Origin: Streptomyces candidus
Lineage (GTDB): Bacteria > Actinomycetota > Actinomycetes > Streptomycetales > Streptomycetaceae
Direction: 5' to 3'
NCBI RefSeq assembly: GCF_014207445.1
Contig: NZ_JACHEM010000002.1
Coordinates: 1-64,000 of the forward strand
Length of the DNA: 64,000 bases
The notes under the pieces are model-generated. The model did no database searches. It saw only the letters and a program-made list of their open reading frames with translations, and was not told where the DNA came from. A program made the translations under genes and the position numbers. Of the stretch, positions 38,770-47,751 are shown piece after piece (position 1 is the stretch's first letter; each line of letters starts with the position of its first letter).

Positions 38770-40452
38770 TCAATTGATGTCCGCGGTCCGATCGCCGGGC
38801 ACGGCAACCACGGAGACGTCCTCCTGCGGGTCCTTCGCTTCCTGCGCGTCCGGCTCTTCGGGTTCGCCGCCGCGCGCCGCGTCCGCCGCCGCGTACAGCT
38901 CCGCCGGACGCACCCCGTCAAAGGCCGCGACGAGGTGCCCGTCCGGGCGTACGAGCAGTACGGTGTGCGCCGTCGCCCCGGGATAGCCCTCCGCGACGAG
39001 CAATTCCGCCGGTACCGGCAGGGCGGTGACCGCCGTCGCCAGCCGGGGCATCACCCCCGCCGTCATCCAGTGCCGCCGGTCCCACACCCCGGTGCCCGGC
39101 GCGACCAGCACCACCAGCAGGTGTGCTTGCCCCAACCGGTCCCGGAGCCGTACGGCGGTGCCGTCGGGCGCGGTGACCCGCACGTCCTCCACCGGTGCGC
39201 CGGGCTCGGTGGCGACGACCGCGTCCGCGTCCCCGTGCGGCGGGGCCGCCAGCGGGGAGTGCCGGTACACGGGCAGGGCGCCCAGCGCGCCGCCGCCCAG
39301 GTGCCCGTCCGCCAGCATGCCGTCGTGACTCCTGGCCGCTCCCGGGAGCACCGCGCGCAGTCCCCGGCCGCCGCGCAGAATCGGAAGTGCCTGGTCGGCG
39401 GCGCGCAGCCGGGCGGCGACGGCAGTGCGCCGCTCCTGCTCGTAGCTGTCGAGGAGGGTGTCGGAGGCGTCGTGGTGCAGGGCGTGCGCGAGCTTCCACG
39501 CGAGGTTCTCGACGTCTCGCAGCCCCTCGTCGACGCCCTGGGTGCCGAGCGCGCCCAGCAGGTGGGCGGCGTCCCCGGCGAGGAACGAACGTCCCTCGCG
39601 CCACCGCTGGGCGAGACGGTGGTGCAGGGTGTACACGCCGGTGTCGATGAGCTCGTAGGGCGGCGTCTCGCCGCACCAACCGGCGAGGGTGTCGCGGATG
39701 CGCGTGATGAGGGCGTCGGGGGTCACGAGGTCGCCGCGCGGAGGCAGCAGCCAGTCCAGCCGCCACACGTCGCCGGGGAGGGGACGGGCCGTGACTTCGG
39801 GGCCGCCGCCACGCCACGGCGGCTGACGGTGCATCACGGCCATGTCCGGCCACGGGAGTTCGGTGTGCAACGCCGCGACCGCGTGCCGTTCGACCGCGGT
39901 GCGGCCGGCGAAGCGGATGCCGCAGAGCTTGCGGATGGTGGAGCGGGCGCCGTCGCAGCCGACCAGGTAACTGCCGCGCCAGTACAGGTGGCCGGGGTCC
40001 CGGGTGTGGACGGTGACGCCCTTGCCGTCCTGCTCGATCGTATCGACGCGGGCCTTGCTGACGAGTTGGACGAGGGGGTGCGCGACGGCGGCGTCGTACA
40101 GCCCCCGGGTGAGCGTGTGCTGGGGGACGTGCAGGGGAGACAGGTATCCGCTGTCCGGGAATCCGTCGCCGGGGAACTCCCCTTCGTCACCGAGCGTGAG
40201 TTCGGTGACGACCTGCTTGCGCCGCATCGACCGCCACCCCGACCAGTGCGCCCCCTCGTCCCGGGCGGAGACGCAGCCGAGCCGCGCGACCAGCGCCGCG
40301 GTGTCCGGCCGCAGCACGACGGTCCTGGCCGTGCGCGGCTCCACCGTGCCGTCGCCCTCGTCGAGGACGACGGAAGGCACGTGCTGTGCGGCGAGGGACA
40401 GAGCGAGCGCGAGCCCGACCGGTCCGGCGCCGACGACGATCACCGGGTCCAC
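38770..40452 (-). CDS. FAD-dependent aromatic monooxygenase
   Basis: 560 aa from GTG 40452, which has GGAGGG upstream and begins right at the FAD fold (VDPVIVVGAGPVGLALALSLA). N-terminal dinucleotide motif GAGPVG; second FAD motif GDAAHLLGALGTQGVDEGLRDVENLAWKLA; an Arg-rich substrate loop between. The C-terminal ~150 residues form a thioredoxin-like domain as in MhpA and PgaE-type hydroxylases. It uses FAD and NAD(P)H to hydroxylate a phenolic substrate that I cannot name from sequence. An acidic tail ends the protein. Convergent with gluD across the 40683-40735 hairpin. Confidence 0.85.
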   Translation of the reverse strand: MDPVIVVGAGPVGLALALSLAAQHVPSVVLDEGDGTVEPRTARTVVLRPDTAALVARLGCVSARDEGAHWSGWRSMRRKQVVTELTLGDEGEFPGDGFPDSGYLSPLHVPQHTLTRGLYDAAVAHPLVQLVSKARVDTIEQDGKGVTVHTRDPGHLYWRGSYLVGCDGARSTIRKLCGIRFAGRTAVERHAVAALHTELPWPDMAVMHRQPPWRGGGPEVTARPLPGDVWRLDWLLPPRGDLVTPDALITRIRDTLAGWCGETPPYELIDTGVYTLHHRLAQRWREGRSFLAGDAAHLLGALGTQGVDEGLRDVENLAWKLAHALHHDASDTLLDSYEQERRTAVAARLRAADQALPILRGGRGLRAVLPGAARSHDGMLADGHLGGGALGALPVYRHSPLAAPPHGDADAVVATEPGAPVEDVRVTAPDGTAVRLRDRLGQAHLLVVLVAPGTGVWDRRHWMTAGVMPRLATAVTALPVPAELLVAEGYPGATAHTVLLVRPDGHLVAAFDGVRPAELYAAADAARGGEPEEPDAQEAKDPQEDVSVVAVPGDRTADIN

Positions 40453-40682
40453 GACGCGGACCCTCCGCCCCGAACGGACAAGCGGAAAGCTGCACGACAA
40501 ACCGCACAAGCGGTAGTGGAAACACGGTGCTCGATCACAGAACGTATGCAACCCACTGCGGGTGCTTGCGTCAAGTGACGGAGGCAGGGGTCGTGGGCCT
40601 ACCTGCGTCGGGCCTGGGTGCCGGGGGCCGCACGGGTGCGCCGGGGCGGCCTCGGACGCCGGCCTTACTGGGGTGGAAACGC

Positions 40683-40735
40683 GAAACTCCGGTGGTTCCT
40701 GCGACATCGTACGTCGCTTGAACCACCGGAGTTTC
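40683..40735. terminator. Long inverted repeat between monooxygenase and glu operon
   Basis: A perfect 16-bp inverted repeat (GAAACTCCGGTGGTTC 40683-40698 with GAACCACCGGAGTTTC 40720-40735) encloses a 21-base loop that itself contains a second 5-bp stem (GCGAC/GTCGC). It sits in the gap between the gluD stop and the monooxygenase start and can end transcription in both directions. Its double-stem form is unusual. Confidence 0.72.
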
Positions 40736-40759
40736 CGGGCGGGTCGGCGTGGCTGTGGG

Positions 40760-41644
40760 TCAGAGAGCGGCACCCATGCCGCCAGCGGCGTCGATCACAT
40801 TCCTGTCGACCATGGCGCCGGTGCTCTTCTTCCCCTCGCGGAGCCGCCTCTCCAGCCAGCTCGCGAAGCTGGTGAGGGCGAAGTTGACGAGGATGAAGAT
40901 CAGGGCGACCACGGTGAGTGCGGCGATGGTGTTGGCGCCGTAGTTCGCCGTGATGGTGCGCACCTGGAAGAGCAGCTCGTTGAAACCGAGAATCGCACCT
41001 CCGAGCGCGGTGTCCTTGACGATGACCACAAGCTGGCTGACCAGAGCGGGCAGCATGGCGGTGACCGCCTGCGGCAGCAGTACGAAGAGCATCATCTGCC
41101 CCTTCCGCATGCCGATGGCCTTGGCCGCGTCTGTCTGACCGGTGGGCAGAGACTGGATTCCCGACCGTACGATCTCGGCGATGACCGACGCGTTGTAGAG
41201 CACCAGGCCCGTTACCACGGCGTAGAGCGGGCGGACCTCGGAGTCGATGGTGCTGAAAAGGACGAACAGTTGATGGGCGAACACCATCATGATCAGTACG
41301 GGGATCGACCGGAAGAACTCGACCACGACACCGACCGGAACGCTGATCCAGGCGTGGTCCGAGAGGCGGCCGATGCCGAGGATGGCGCCGAGCGGCAGCG
41401 CGATCACCAGGGAGAGTGCTGCCGCCTTGAGGGTTTCCAGCAGGCCCGGCAGCAGGAAGGTGGTCCACACCCGGGAGTCCGTGACGAAGGGACTCCACTT
41501 GTCCGCGTCCAGCTGGTTCTTCTCGTCCATGGTGGCCAGCACCCACCAGGCGGCCAGCCCGATGAGAACCACGAAGACGACCGTGTAGATGATGTTGCGC
41601 CGCTTGGCGCCGGGCCCGGGAGCGTCGTACAGGACTGAAGTCAT
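40760..41644 (-). CDS. gluD: Glutamate ABC transporter permease GluD
   Basis: 294 aa from ATG 41644. Polar amino-acid permease (HisM/ArtM type) with the EAA loop region in GLLETLKAAALSLVIALPLG and GIQSLPTGQTDAAKAIGM, and about six membrane segments with an N-terminal extension. It overlaps gluC by 4 bases. Together with GluABC it imports glutamate; in corynebacteria and S. coelicolor the same four-gene order is the glutamate uptake system. Confidence 0.9.
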   Translation of the reverse strand: MTSVLYDAPGPGAKRRNIIYTVVFVVLIGLAAWWVLATMDEKNQLDADKWSPFVTDSRVWTTFLLPGLLETLKAAALSLVIALPLGAILGIGRLSDHAWISVPVGVVVEFFRSIPVLIMMVFAHQLFVLFSTIDSEVRPLYAVVTGLVLYNASVIAEIVRSGIQSLPTGQTDAAKAIGMRKGQMMLFVLLPQAVTAMLPALVSQLVVIVKDTALGGAILGFNELLFQVRTITANYGANTIAALTVVALIFILVNFALTSFASWLERRLREGKKSTGAMVDRNVIDAAGGMGAAL

Positions 41645-42315
41645 CGCTTGACCGCCACTCGCTTGGACACCCAGCCGAGCAGCAGGCCGGTGGGCAAGGT
41701 GAGAAGGACGAATCCGAGTGCGACGACGCCGAAAACGGCGAAGAGCGCGTCGGACTCGTTCTCGACCATGTTCTTCATCAGGTACGCGGCTTCGGCGACA
41801 CCGATCGCGGCGGCGACCGTGGTGTTCTTCGTCAGTGCGATCAGCACGTTCGCCAGCGGAGCGACGACCGAACGGAACGCCTGAGGAAGGATGATGAGCG
41901 TCAGTACCTGGGTGAAGCCGAGTCCCAGCGCACGGGCCGCCTCGGCCTGGCCGACCGGAACGGTGTTGATGCCCGAGCGCAGTGCCTCGCAGACGAAGGT
42001 GCCGGTGTACGCGACCAGGCCGAGTACGGCCAGCCGGAAGCCGATGTCCTCGGAACGTTCCGCGCCGAGTTCGAACCCGAGCGTCTGGTACAGACCGAGG
42101 AGGGAGCCCACGATGATGATCGTCAGCGGGGTGTTGCGGACCACGTTCACATAAGCGGTGCCGAAGCCGCGCATCAGCGGAACGGGACTTACCCGCATCC
42201 CAGCCAGCAGGGTTCCCCATACGAGGGAGCCGACGGCCGAGTAGAGGGTGAGCTGAACCGTCACCCAGAAGGCACCGAGCAGGTCGTACCGCCCGGAAGT
42301 AAGAAATTCGAACAC
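41641..42315 (-). CDS. gluC: Glutamate ABC transporter permease GluC
   Basis: 224 aa from GTG 42315. Short permease with about five membrane segments and the EAA-type motif around EALRSGINTVPVGQAEAARALGLG. It forms the membrane pore with GluD. A stable hairpin at 42352-42378 lies between gluB and gluC and may reduce permease expression relative to the binding protein. Confidence 0.9.
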   Translation of the reverse strand: MFEFLTSGRYDLLGAFWVTVQLTLYSAVGSLVWGTLLAGMRVSPVPLMRGFGTAYVNVVRNTPLTIIIVGSLLGLYQTLGFELGAERSEDIGFRLAVLGLVAYTGTFVCEALRSGINTVPVGQAEAARALGLGFTQVLTLIILPQAFRSVVAPLANVLIALTKNTTVAAAIGVAEAAYLMKNMVENESDALFAVFGVVALGFVLLTLPTGLLLGWVSKRVAVKR

Positions 42316-42351
42316 GATGCCCCGCGATCTCTCCTTGTTGGATCGTGGCGC

Positions 42352-42378
42352 GCGCCGCCGGCCGGGCCGGCGGCGCGT
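42352..42378 (-). terminator. gluB-gluC intergenic hairpin, probable attenuator
   Basis: A perfect 13-bp GC-only stem (42352-42364 with 42366-42378) directly follows the gluB stop, with essentially no loop, so the tip must open. Such structures after a binding-protein gene commonly cause partial termination or protect the upstream mRNA, giving excess binding protein over permease. Confidence 0.65.
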
Positions 42379-42392
42379 CAGTCACTGCTTGC

Positions 42393-43220
42393 TCAGCCCT
42401 TTTCGGTGATCTCCGGGGCGGGCTCGTACTTGTAGTTGGCCGGGCCGAAGTGCTCCTTCACGGCCTTCTCCCAGGACCCGTCGGACTTCATCTTCTCGAG
42501 CGCCTTGTTGATCTTGCCCTGAAGGTCCTTGTCGCCCTTCTTGAGACCGATGCCGTAGTTCTCGTCGCTCAGCTTGAGACCGGCGAGCTTGAACTTGCCC
42601 TGGTGCTCCTTCTGGGCGGCGTAACCGGCGAGGATCGAGTCGTCCGTGGTCAGGGCGTCGACGGTCTTGTTCTGCAGACCGTTGAGGCACTCCGAGTAGC
42701 CGCCGAGCGTCTGGAGGTCGGCCTCGGGGGCCAGCTTCTCCTTGACGTTCTGCGCCGAGGTGGAGCCGGTGACCGAGCAGAGCTTCTTGTTGTTGAGGTC
42801 CGTGGCCTTGGTGATCGAGGTGTCGTCCGCGCGGACCAGCAGGTCCTGGTGGGCGAGGAAGTATGGGCCGGCGAAGTCGACCCGCGCCTTGCGCTTGTCG
42901 GTGATCGAGTAGGTGCCCGCGACGAACTTCACGTCACCGTTGCTGATCAGGTTCTCGCGCTCGGCGGACGGCGCCTGCTTGAACTCGATCTTGTCCTCGG
43001 GGTAACCCAGCTCCTTGGCCACGTACCGCGCGACGTCGACGTCGAAGCCCGTGTACTTGCCGTCCTGCGTCTTCAGCCCGAGACCCGGCTGGTCGAACTT
43101 GATACCGATGACGATCTTGTCGCCATCCTTGCCCTTGTCGCCTCCTCCGCCACAGCCCGTGGCGACGAGAGCGAGGGTCGCGGCTGCGGCGACGGCGGTG
43201 CTGATCCTGCGGAGCTTCAT
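42393..43220 (-). CDS. gluB: Glutamate-binding lipoprotein GluB
   Basis: 275 aa from ATG 43220, chosen because AAGGGA lies 9 bases upstream; a second ATG 9 bases further up has no good site. Signal peptide with lipobox LVATGC, giving lipidated Cys23, then a Gly-rich linker and a bilobal amino-acid binding domain (about 35-270, with YTGFDVDVARYVAKELGY and FVAGTYSITDKRKARVDF). It captures glutamate outside the membrane for GluCD. It lies in the gluABCD order, 114 bases after gluA. Confidence 0.93.
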   Translation of the reverse strand: MKLRRISTAVAAAATLALVATGCGGGGDKGKDGDKIVIGIKFDQPGLGLKTQDGKYTGFDVDVARYVAKELGYPEDKIEFKQAPSAERENLISNGDVKFVAGTYSITDKRKARVDFAGPYFLAHQDLLVRADDTSITKATDLNNKKLCSVTGSTSAQNVKEKLAPEADLQTLGGYSECLNGLQNKTVDALTTDDSILAGYAAQKEHQGKFKLAGLKLSDENYGIGLKKGDKDLQGKINKALEKMKSDGSWEKAVKEHFGPANYKYEPAPEITEKG

Positions 43221-43334
43221 GGTGAACATCCCTTACGTCGATGAGAGCGCGTAGGTGGAGCTTGGGTCATCGGGGCCTTTGTGGCCTCCGGGCCGGATCC
43301 TGCCCGACAACCGTCGTGAAGCGAACGGCATTCG

Positions 43335-44120
43335 TCAGTGGTGAAGGATCTTCGAGAGGAAGTCCTTGGCCCGATCGCTACGAGGGTTGCTGAAGAACTG
43401 ATCCGGCGTGGCCTCCTCGACGATCTTCCCGTCCGCCATGAAGACGACCCGGTTCGCCGCCGAACGCGCGAAGCCCATCTCGTGGGTGACGACCACCATG
43501 GTCATTCCGTCGCGCGCCAACTGCTGCATGACCTCCAGAACCTCGTTGATCATCTCCGGGTCGAGCGCCGACGTGGGCTCGTCGAAGAGCATGACCTTCG
43601 GTTCCATGGCCAGCGCCCGTGCGATGGCGACGCGTTGCTGCTGACCGCCGGAGAGCTGTGCCGGGTACTTGTCCGCCTGCGCGCCGACGCCCACCCGGTC
43701 CAGCAGGGCGCGCGCCTTCTCCTCCGCGGTCTTCTTGTCCATCTTGCGGACCTTGACCTGGCCCAGCGTGACGTTCTCCAGGATCGTCTTGTGGGCGAAG
43801 AGGTTGAACGACTGGAAGACCATGCCGACGTCGGCGCGCAACCGCGCCAACTCCTTGCCCTCCTGGGGCAGCGGCTTCCCGTCGATGCGAATGTCCCCGG
43901 AGTCGATCGTCTCCAGGCGGTTGATGGTGCGGCACAGCGTGGACTTCCCGGACCCGGAGGGTCCGATGACGACGACGACCTCGCCACGGGCGATGGTCAG
44001 GTCGATGTCCTGGAGCACATGCAGCGCGCCGAAGTGCTTGTTGACGTTGCTCAGGACCACCAGGTCCGTCGACGCGGGTACCGCGTCCTCGGCGCCCTTG
44101 GTCACTGAAACTCCGCTCAT
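43335..44120 (-). CDS. gluA: Glutamate ABC transporter ATPase GluA
   Basis: 261 aa. Walker [11 protein letters not shown]-loop, signature LSGGQQQR, Walker [12 protein letters not shown] and the switch His in VVVTHEMG are all present. It energises glutamate import. First gene of gluABCD, so its upstream region (44121-44385) must hold both the glu promoter and that of the divergent two-component operon; I see no recognisable operator there. Confidence 0.94.
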   Translation of the reverse strand: MSGVSVTKGAEDAVPASTDLVVLSNVNKHFGALHVLQDIDLTIARGEVVVVIGPSGSGKSTLCRTINRLETIDSGDIRIDGKPLPQEGKELARLRADVGMVFQSFNLFAHKTILENVTLGQVKVRKMDKKTAEEKARALLDRVGVGAQADKYPAQLSGGQQQRVAIARALAMEPKVMLFDEPTSALDPEMINEVLEVMQQLARDGMTMVVVTHEMGFARSAANRVVFMADGKIVEEATPDQFFSNPRSDRAKDFLSKILHH

Positions 44121-44385
44121 CGGCTTTTGCTCCGTCCTCCTCGGTTGGGAGGACCTTAGTCACCCAGTGCTACCAGCGTCAGTACATCTGAGGGGAAATT
44201 GAGCATAACGATCCGGCCTCAACCGGACACTCTGCGTGAAGGGGGCACCTGGCGGGGATACCGGCTCCATAACGGAACAAGGCCGTGATGAGAAGGGTCT
44301 TGACGGAGAGTGTCCGCATCGGCGTGGATGCCCTGGGGCCACAAAGGCCGGAGACTCGGTATCAGCGACGCGGAAAGGAGGGGCG

Positions 44386-45219
44386 ATGAGACTGCTGCTC
44401 GTCGAGGACGACAACCATGTCGCCGCCGCCCTGTCCGCCGTCCTCGCCCGGCACGGCTTCCAGGTGGTCCACGCGCGCAACGGCGAGGAGGCACTCCAGG
44501 CCTTCCTCCCCGACGATCGGGCGCCCCACGACCAGGAGCCCTTCGGGGTCGTCCTGCTCGATCTCGGCCTGCCCGACCAGGACGGGTACGAGGTCTGCGG
44601 CAAGATCCGCAAGCGCACCAGCACCCCGGTGATCATGGTGACCGCCCGCGCCGACGTCCGCTCCCGCATCCACGGCCTGAACCTCGGTGCCGACGACTAC
44701 GTCACCAAGCCGTACGACACGGGTGAGCTGCTCGCCCGGATCCACGCGGTGAGCAGGCGCACGGTGACCGGGGAGACGCCCTCCGCTCCGGGAGACGCCG
44801 GTGTACGGCTCGGCCCCGTGCACATCGAGCTGCCCACCCGCCGCGTCAGTGTCGACGGTACGGCCGTTCCGCTCACCCGCAAGGAGTTCGACCTGCTCGC
44901 CCTGCTCGCGCAGCGTCCGGGGGTCGTCTTCCGGCGTGAGCAGATCATCAGCGAGGTGTGGCGCACGAGCTGGGAGGGGACCGGGCGCACGCTGGAGGTC
45001 CATGTGGCGTCGCTGCGTTCCAAGCTGCGCATGCCCGCACTGATCGAAACGGTGCGCGGTGTCGGCTACCGGCTGGTCTCCCCGGACGCCGGCGCTCCGC
45101 AGTCCACCGGGAGCCCGGCCGGGCCGGCCACCTCCGATGCGACGAGCCCCCCGGCCGCCCCCGGCGCCGCTGACCCGCCCGGCGTCCCTGGCACGCCGGG
45201 TGCCGCCCAGGCCCCGTAA
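44386..45219 (+). CDS. OmpR-type response regulator with C-terminal tail
   Basis: 277 aa from ATG 44386, which follows AAAGGAGG. Receiver (1-120) with LVEDDNH acidic pocket, phospho-accepting Asp in VLLDLGLPD and a Lys in VTKPYD; C-terminal winged helix (about 140-230, LGPVHIELPTRRVSVDG then the alpha-loop and recognition helix). A disordered Ser/Pro/Ala tail of about 45 residues follows and is unusual for the family. Directly upstream of the kinase, with only 10 bases between them. Confidence 0.9.
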   Translation: MRLLLVEDDNHVAAALSAVLARHGFQVVHARNGEEALQAFLPDDRAPHDQEPFGVVLLDLGLPDQDGYEVCGKIRKRTSTPVIMVTARADVRSRIHGLNLGADDYVTKPYDTGELLARIHAVSRRTVTGETPSAPGDAGVRLGPVHIELPTRRVSVDGTAVPLTRKEFDLLALLAQRPGVVFRREQIISEVWRTSWEGTGRTLEVHVASLRSKLRMPALIETVRGVGYRLVSPDAGAPQSTGSPAGPATSDATSPPAAPGAADPPGVPGTPGAAQAP

Positions 45220-45229
45220 CGACTCTCCC

Positions 45230-46621
45230 GTGCGCACCCGCCTCCTTCCGCTCCTCCTCATCCTGCTCTCGGGCATGCTGATCGCCTTCGGCTTCCCGCT
45301 CGCCGTACGGGAAGCCGCCGCGCAGCAGCAGCACGTGGTCGTGGACCGGATCGACGACACGGCGCGCTTCGCCGCCCTCGCCCAGTTCGTCACCGAGCGC
45401 ACCGCCGCCAGGAACGAGCGCCGCGACACCCTGATGGCCGAACTCACCCGTTATCACGAGGTGTACGGAATACAGGTCGGCGTCTTCTACCGCGACGGCG
45501 GTGCGATGGCCGCCGCCCCGGGCCACTGGACCGTCGAGGAGGCCGGCGAACCCGGCAGAGAAGCCTTCCAGGAGGCCCTCGCCGGGCGCCGCAGCCACGA
45601 CCCGCCGCAGGTCTGGCCCTGGCAGGAGCACACCCTGGTGGTGGCCTCGCCGGTCGTACGGGACGGCGACGTGATCGCCGTCGTGGTCACCGACTCGCCC
45701 ACCGGACAACTGCGTACGCGCATCCTGCACGACTGGCTGCTGATCGCGGCCGGCGAGTTCGCGGCGCTCTTCGTGGCGATCGGCGCCGCGTACCGGCTGA
45801 CCGGCTGGGTGCTGCGCCCGGTGCGCGTGCTGGACGCGGCCACTCACGACATCGCGACCGGCCGGATGAACTCCCGGGTCGCACCCTCCGGCGGCCCTCC
45901 CGAACTGCGTCGCCTGGCACGCTCGTTCAACGAGATGGCCGACAACGTCGAGGACGTCCTGGAGCAGCAGCGGGCCTTCGTCGCCGACGCCTCCCACCAG
46001 CTGCGCAATCCGCTCGCCGCGCTCCTCCTGCGCATCGAACTCCTGGCACTCGAACTCCCCGAGGGCAACGAGGAGATCGCCTCCGTGCGGACCGAGGGCA
46101 AGCGCCTCGCCCGGGTCCTCGACGACCTCCTGGACCTGGCGCAGGCCGAACACGCGTCCGCCGACCTCCAGTTGACGGATCTTGGTGAACTCGCCACCGA
46201 ACGGGTCGCGGCCTGGTCCCCGCTCGCCGACGACAAGGGCGTACGCCTGCTGCGAAGCGGGCCCGAAGCGGTCACCGCCTGGGCCGACCCGGTGGCGCTC
46301 TCCAGCGTCCTGGACGCGGTGATCGACAACGCGGTCAAGTTCACGCCCGCCGGGGAACGGGTCACCGTCGAGGTCGCCACCGACGGCGACACCTGCACCG
46401 TCGTGGTCGCCGACGGTGGTCCCGGCCTCACCGAGGACGAACTCACCCGAGTCGGTGACCGGTTCTGGCGCAGCAACCGCCACCAGAACATCAAGGGCTC
46501 CGGCCTCGGCCTGTCCATCTCCCGCGCCCTGCTGCTCGCGGGCCGGGGCACGATCCGGTACGACGCGAACGAACCCCACGGGCTGCGCGTGACGGTCTGC
46601 GTTCCGCGCACGGCACCCTGA
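45230..46621 (+). CDS. Transmembrane sensor histidine kinase
   Basis: 463 aa from GTG 45230. Membrane segment at about 4-24, an extracytoplasmic domain of about 130 residues, a second membrane segment at about 165-190 and a HAMP domain, then HisKA with the acceptor His in SHQLRNPLAALL and a HATPase with N box (NAVKFTPAGE) and [13 protein letters not shown]. It phosphorylates the OmpR-type regulator upstream. The downstream TAXI lipoprotein-like gene is convergent and may supply its ligand. Confidence 0.92.
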   Translation: MRTRLLPLLLILLSGMLIAFGFPLAVREAAAQQQHVVVDRIDDTARFAALAQFVTERTAARNERRDTLMAELTRYHEVYGIQVGVFYRDGGAMAAAPGHWTVEEAGEPGREAFQEALAGRRSHDPPQVWPWQEHTLVVASPVVRDGDVIAVVVTDSPTGQLRTRILHDWLLIAAGEFAALFVAIGAAYRLTGWVLRPVRVLDAATHDIATGRMNSRVAPSGGPPELRRLARSFNEMADNVEDVLEQQRAFVADASHQLRNPLAALLLRIELLALELPEGNEEIASVRTEGKRLARVLDDLLDLAQAEHASADLQLTDLGELATERVAAWSPLADDKGVRLLRSGPEAVTAWADPVALSSVLDAVIDNAVKFTPAGERVTVEVATDGDTCTVVVADGGPGLTEDELTRVGDRFWRSNRHQNIKGSGLGLSISRALLLAGRGTIRYDANEPHGLRVTVCVPRTAP

Positions 46622-46658
46622 GGGCCGGGCCGACCGGGCCGACCGACGCCGCCCGGAG

Positions 46659-47657
46659 CTAGGGCTTGGCCGACCGGTAGTAGCGCGCCGCGCCCTCGTG
46701 CAACGGCAGCGGGTCGGTGTAGATCGCCGTCCGCAGGTCCACCAGCTGAGCCGCGTGCACCTGCCGGCCGATCCGGTCCCGGCTCCCGATCACCGTCCCG
46801 GTGAAGCGCTTCGTCAGCTCGGGGTCGGTGGTGTCCCGGGTCACCAGCAGGTTCGCCACCGCGATCGTCGGCACGGCCTCCTGGTTGCGCACCTTGGCGT
46901 AGGCGTCGGGGGGCATCACCGCCGACCGGTAGTAGCGCGCGGTGTCGTCCGGGCTCTGCAACGCCTCCACCAGCTCCGGGCCGAGCGGAACCAGCCGTAC
47001 CGGCATGCGCTCCGACAGATCCCGCACCGCGCTCGTCGGCAGCCCGCCCGACCAGAAGAAGGCGTCGATGCTGCCCGACTCCAGCCGCCGCGGCATCGTG
47101 TCGATCCCGATCGGCACCGGCTCCACGTCCCGCTCGGGATCGAGCCCGGCGGCCTCCAGCACCCTGTTCGACACCAGCCGCACCCCCGAGCCCGCCTGCC
47201 CCACGGCGACCTTCCGGCCCCGCAGGCCGGCGACGGTGCGTACCTTCGAGCCCTCCGGCACCACCAGCTGCACGTAGTCGTCGTACAAGCGGGCGCAACC
47301 GCGCAGCCGCTCCGCACCCGGCCGTCCGTGCCGCTGGTACGTCGCGACGGCGTCGGCGGTGGCGACCGTGAAGTCGGCCTCCCCGGACACGACCCGTGCC
47401 AGGTTCTCCTGCGAACCCTCGCTGGTGCGCAGCGTCACTTTCAGTTCGGGCATGTCCCGCCGCAACGCATCTTCGAGCAGGACCCCGTACCGCTGGTACA
47501 CCCCGGTCGGCACCCCCGTGCTGAAGGTGACCGCCCCCCTGGGCGCCGGCGGACCCGACGGCAGCAGCCACCACAGCAGCAGCCCGCCCACCGCCAGCAG
47601 GGCCACCGCCCCCTGGAGGGCACGACGGCGTCCGATGCGGCGCAGGAGGGCAGGCAT
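46659..47657 (-). CDS. TAXI-family solute-binding protein, orphan
   Basis: 332 aa. Signal/anchor segment at about 14-31, then the TAXI fold: [14 protein letters not shown] at the N-terminal lobe, the central [15 protein letters not shown] and [19 protein letters not shown], and the C-terminal lobe with [18 protein letters not shown] proteins normally feed TRAP permeases, but no TRAP subunit is present here. It convergently follows a two-component system, so a sensing or accessory role is possible. Confidence 0.85.
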   Translation of the reverse strand: MPALLRRIGRRRALQGAVALLAVGGLLLWWLLPSGPPAPRGAVTFSTGVPTGVYQRYGVLLEDALRRDMPELKVTLRTSEGSQENLARVVSGEADFTVATADAVATYQRHGRPGAERLRGCARLYDDYVQLVVPEGSKVRTVAGLRGRKVAVGQAGSGVRLVSNRVLEAAGLDPERDVEPVPIGIDTMPRRLESGSIDAFFWSGGLPTSAVRDLSERMPVRLVPLGPELVEALQSPDDTARYYRSAVMPPDAYAKVRNQEAVPTIAVANLLVTRDTTDPELTKRFTGTVIGSRDRIGRQVHAAQLVDLRTAIYTDPLPLHEGAARYYRSAKP

Positions 47658-47751
47658 GACGGTGATCCTGCCAGCTCAACGCCCCCGCCGACCAGAGCCG
47701 AGTACCGCGCGACGCCCCGGCGGCCGGCCGCCCCGTACCCTGGTGGGCGAG

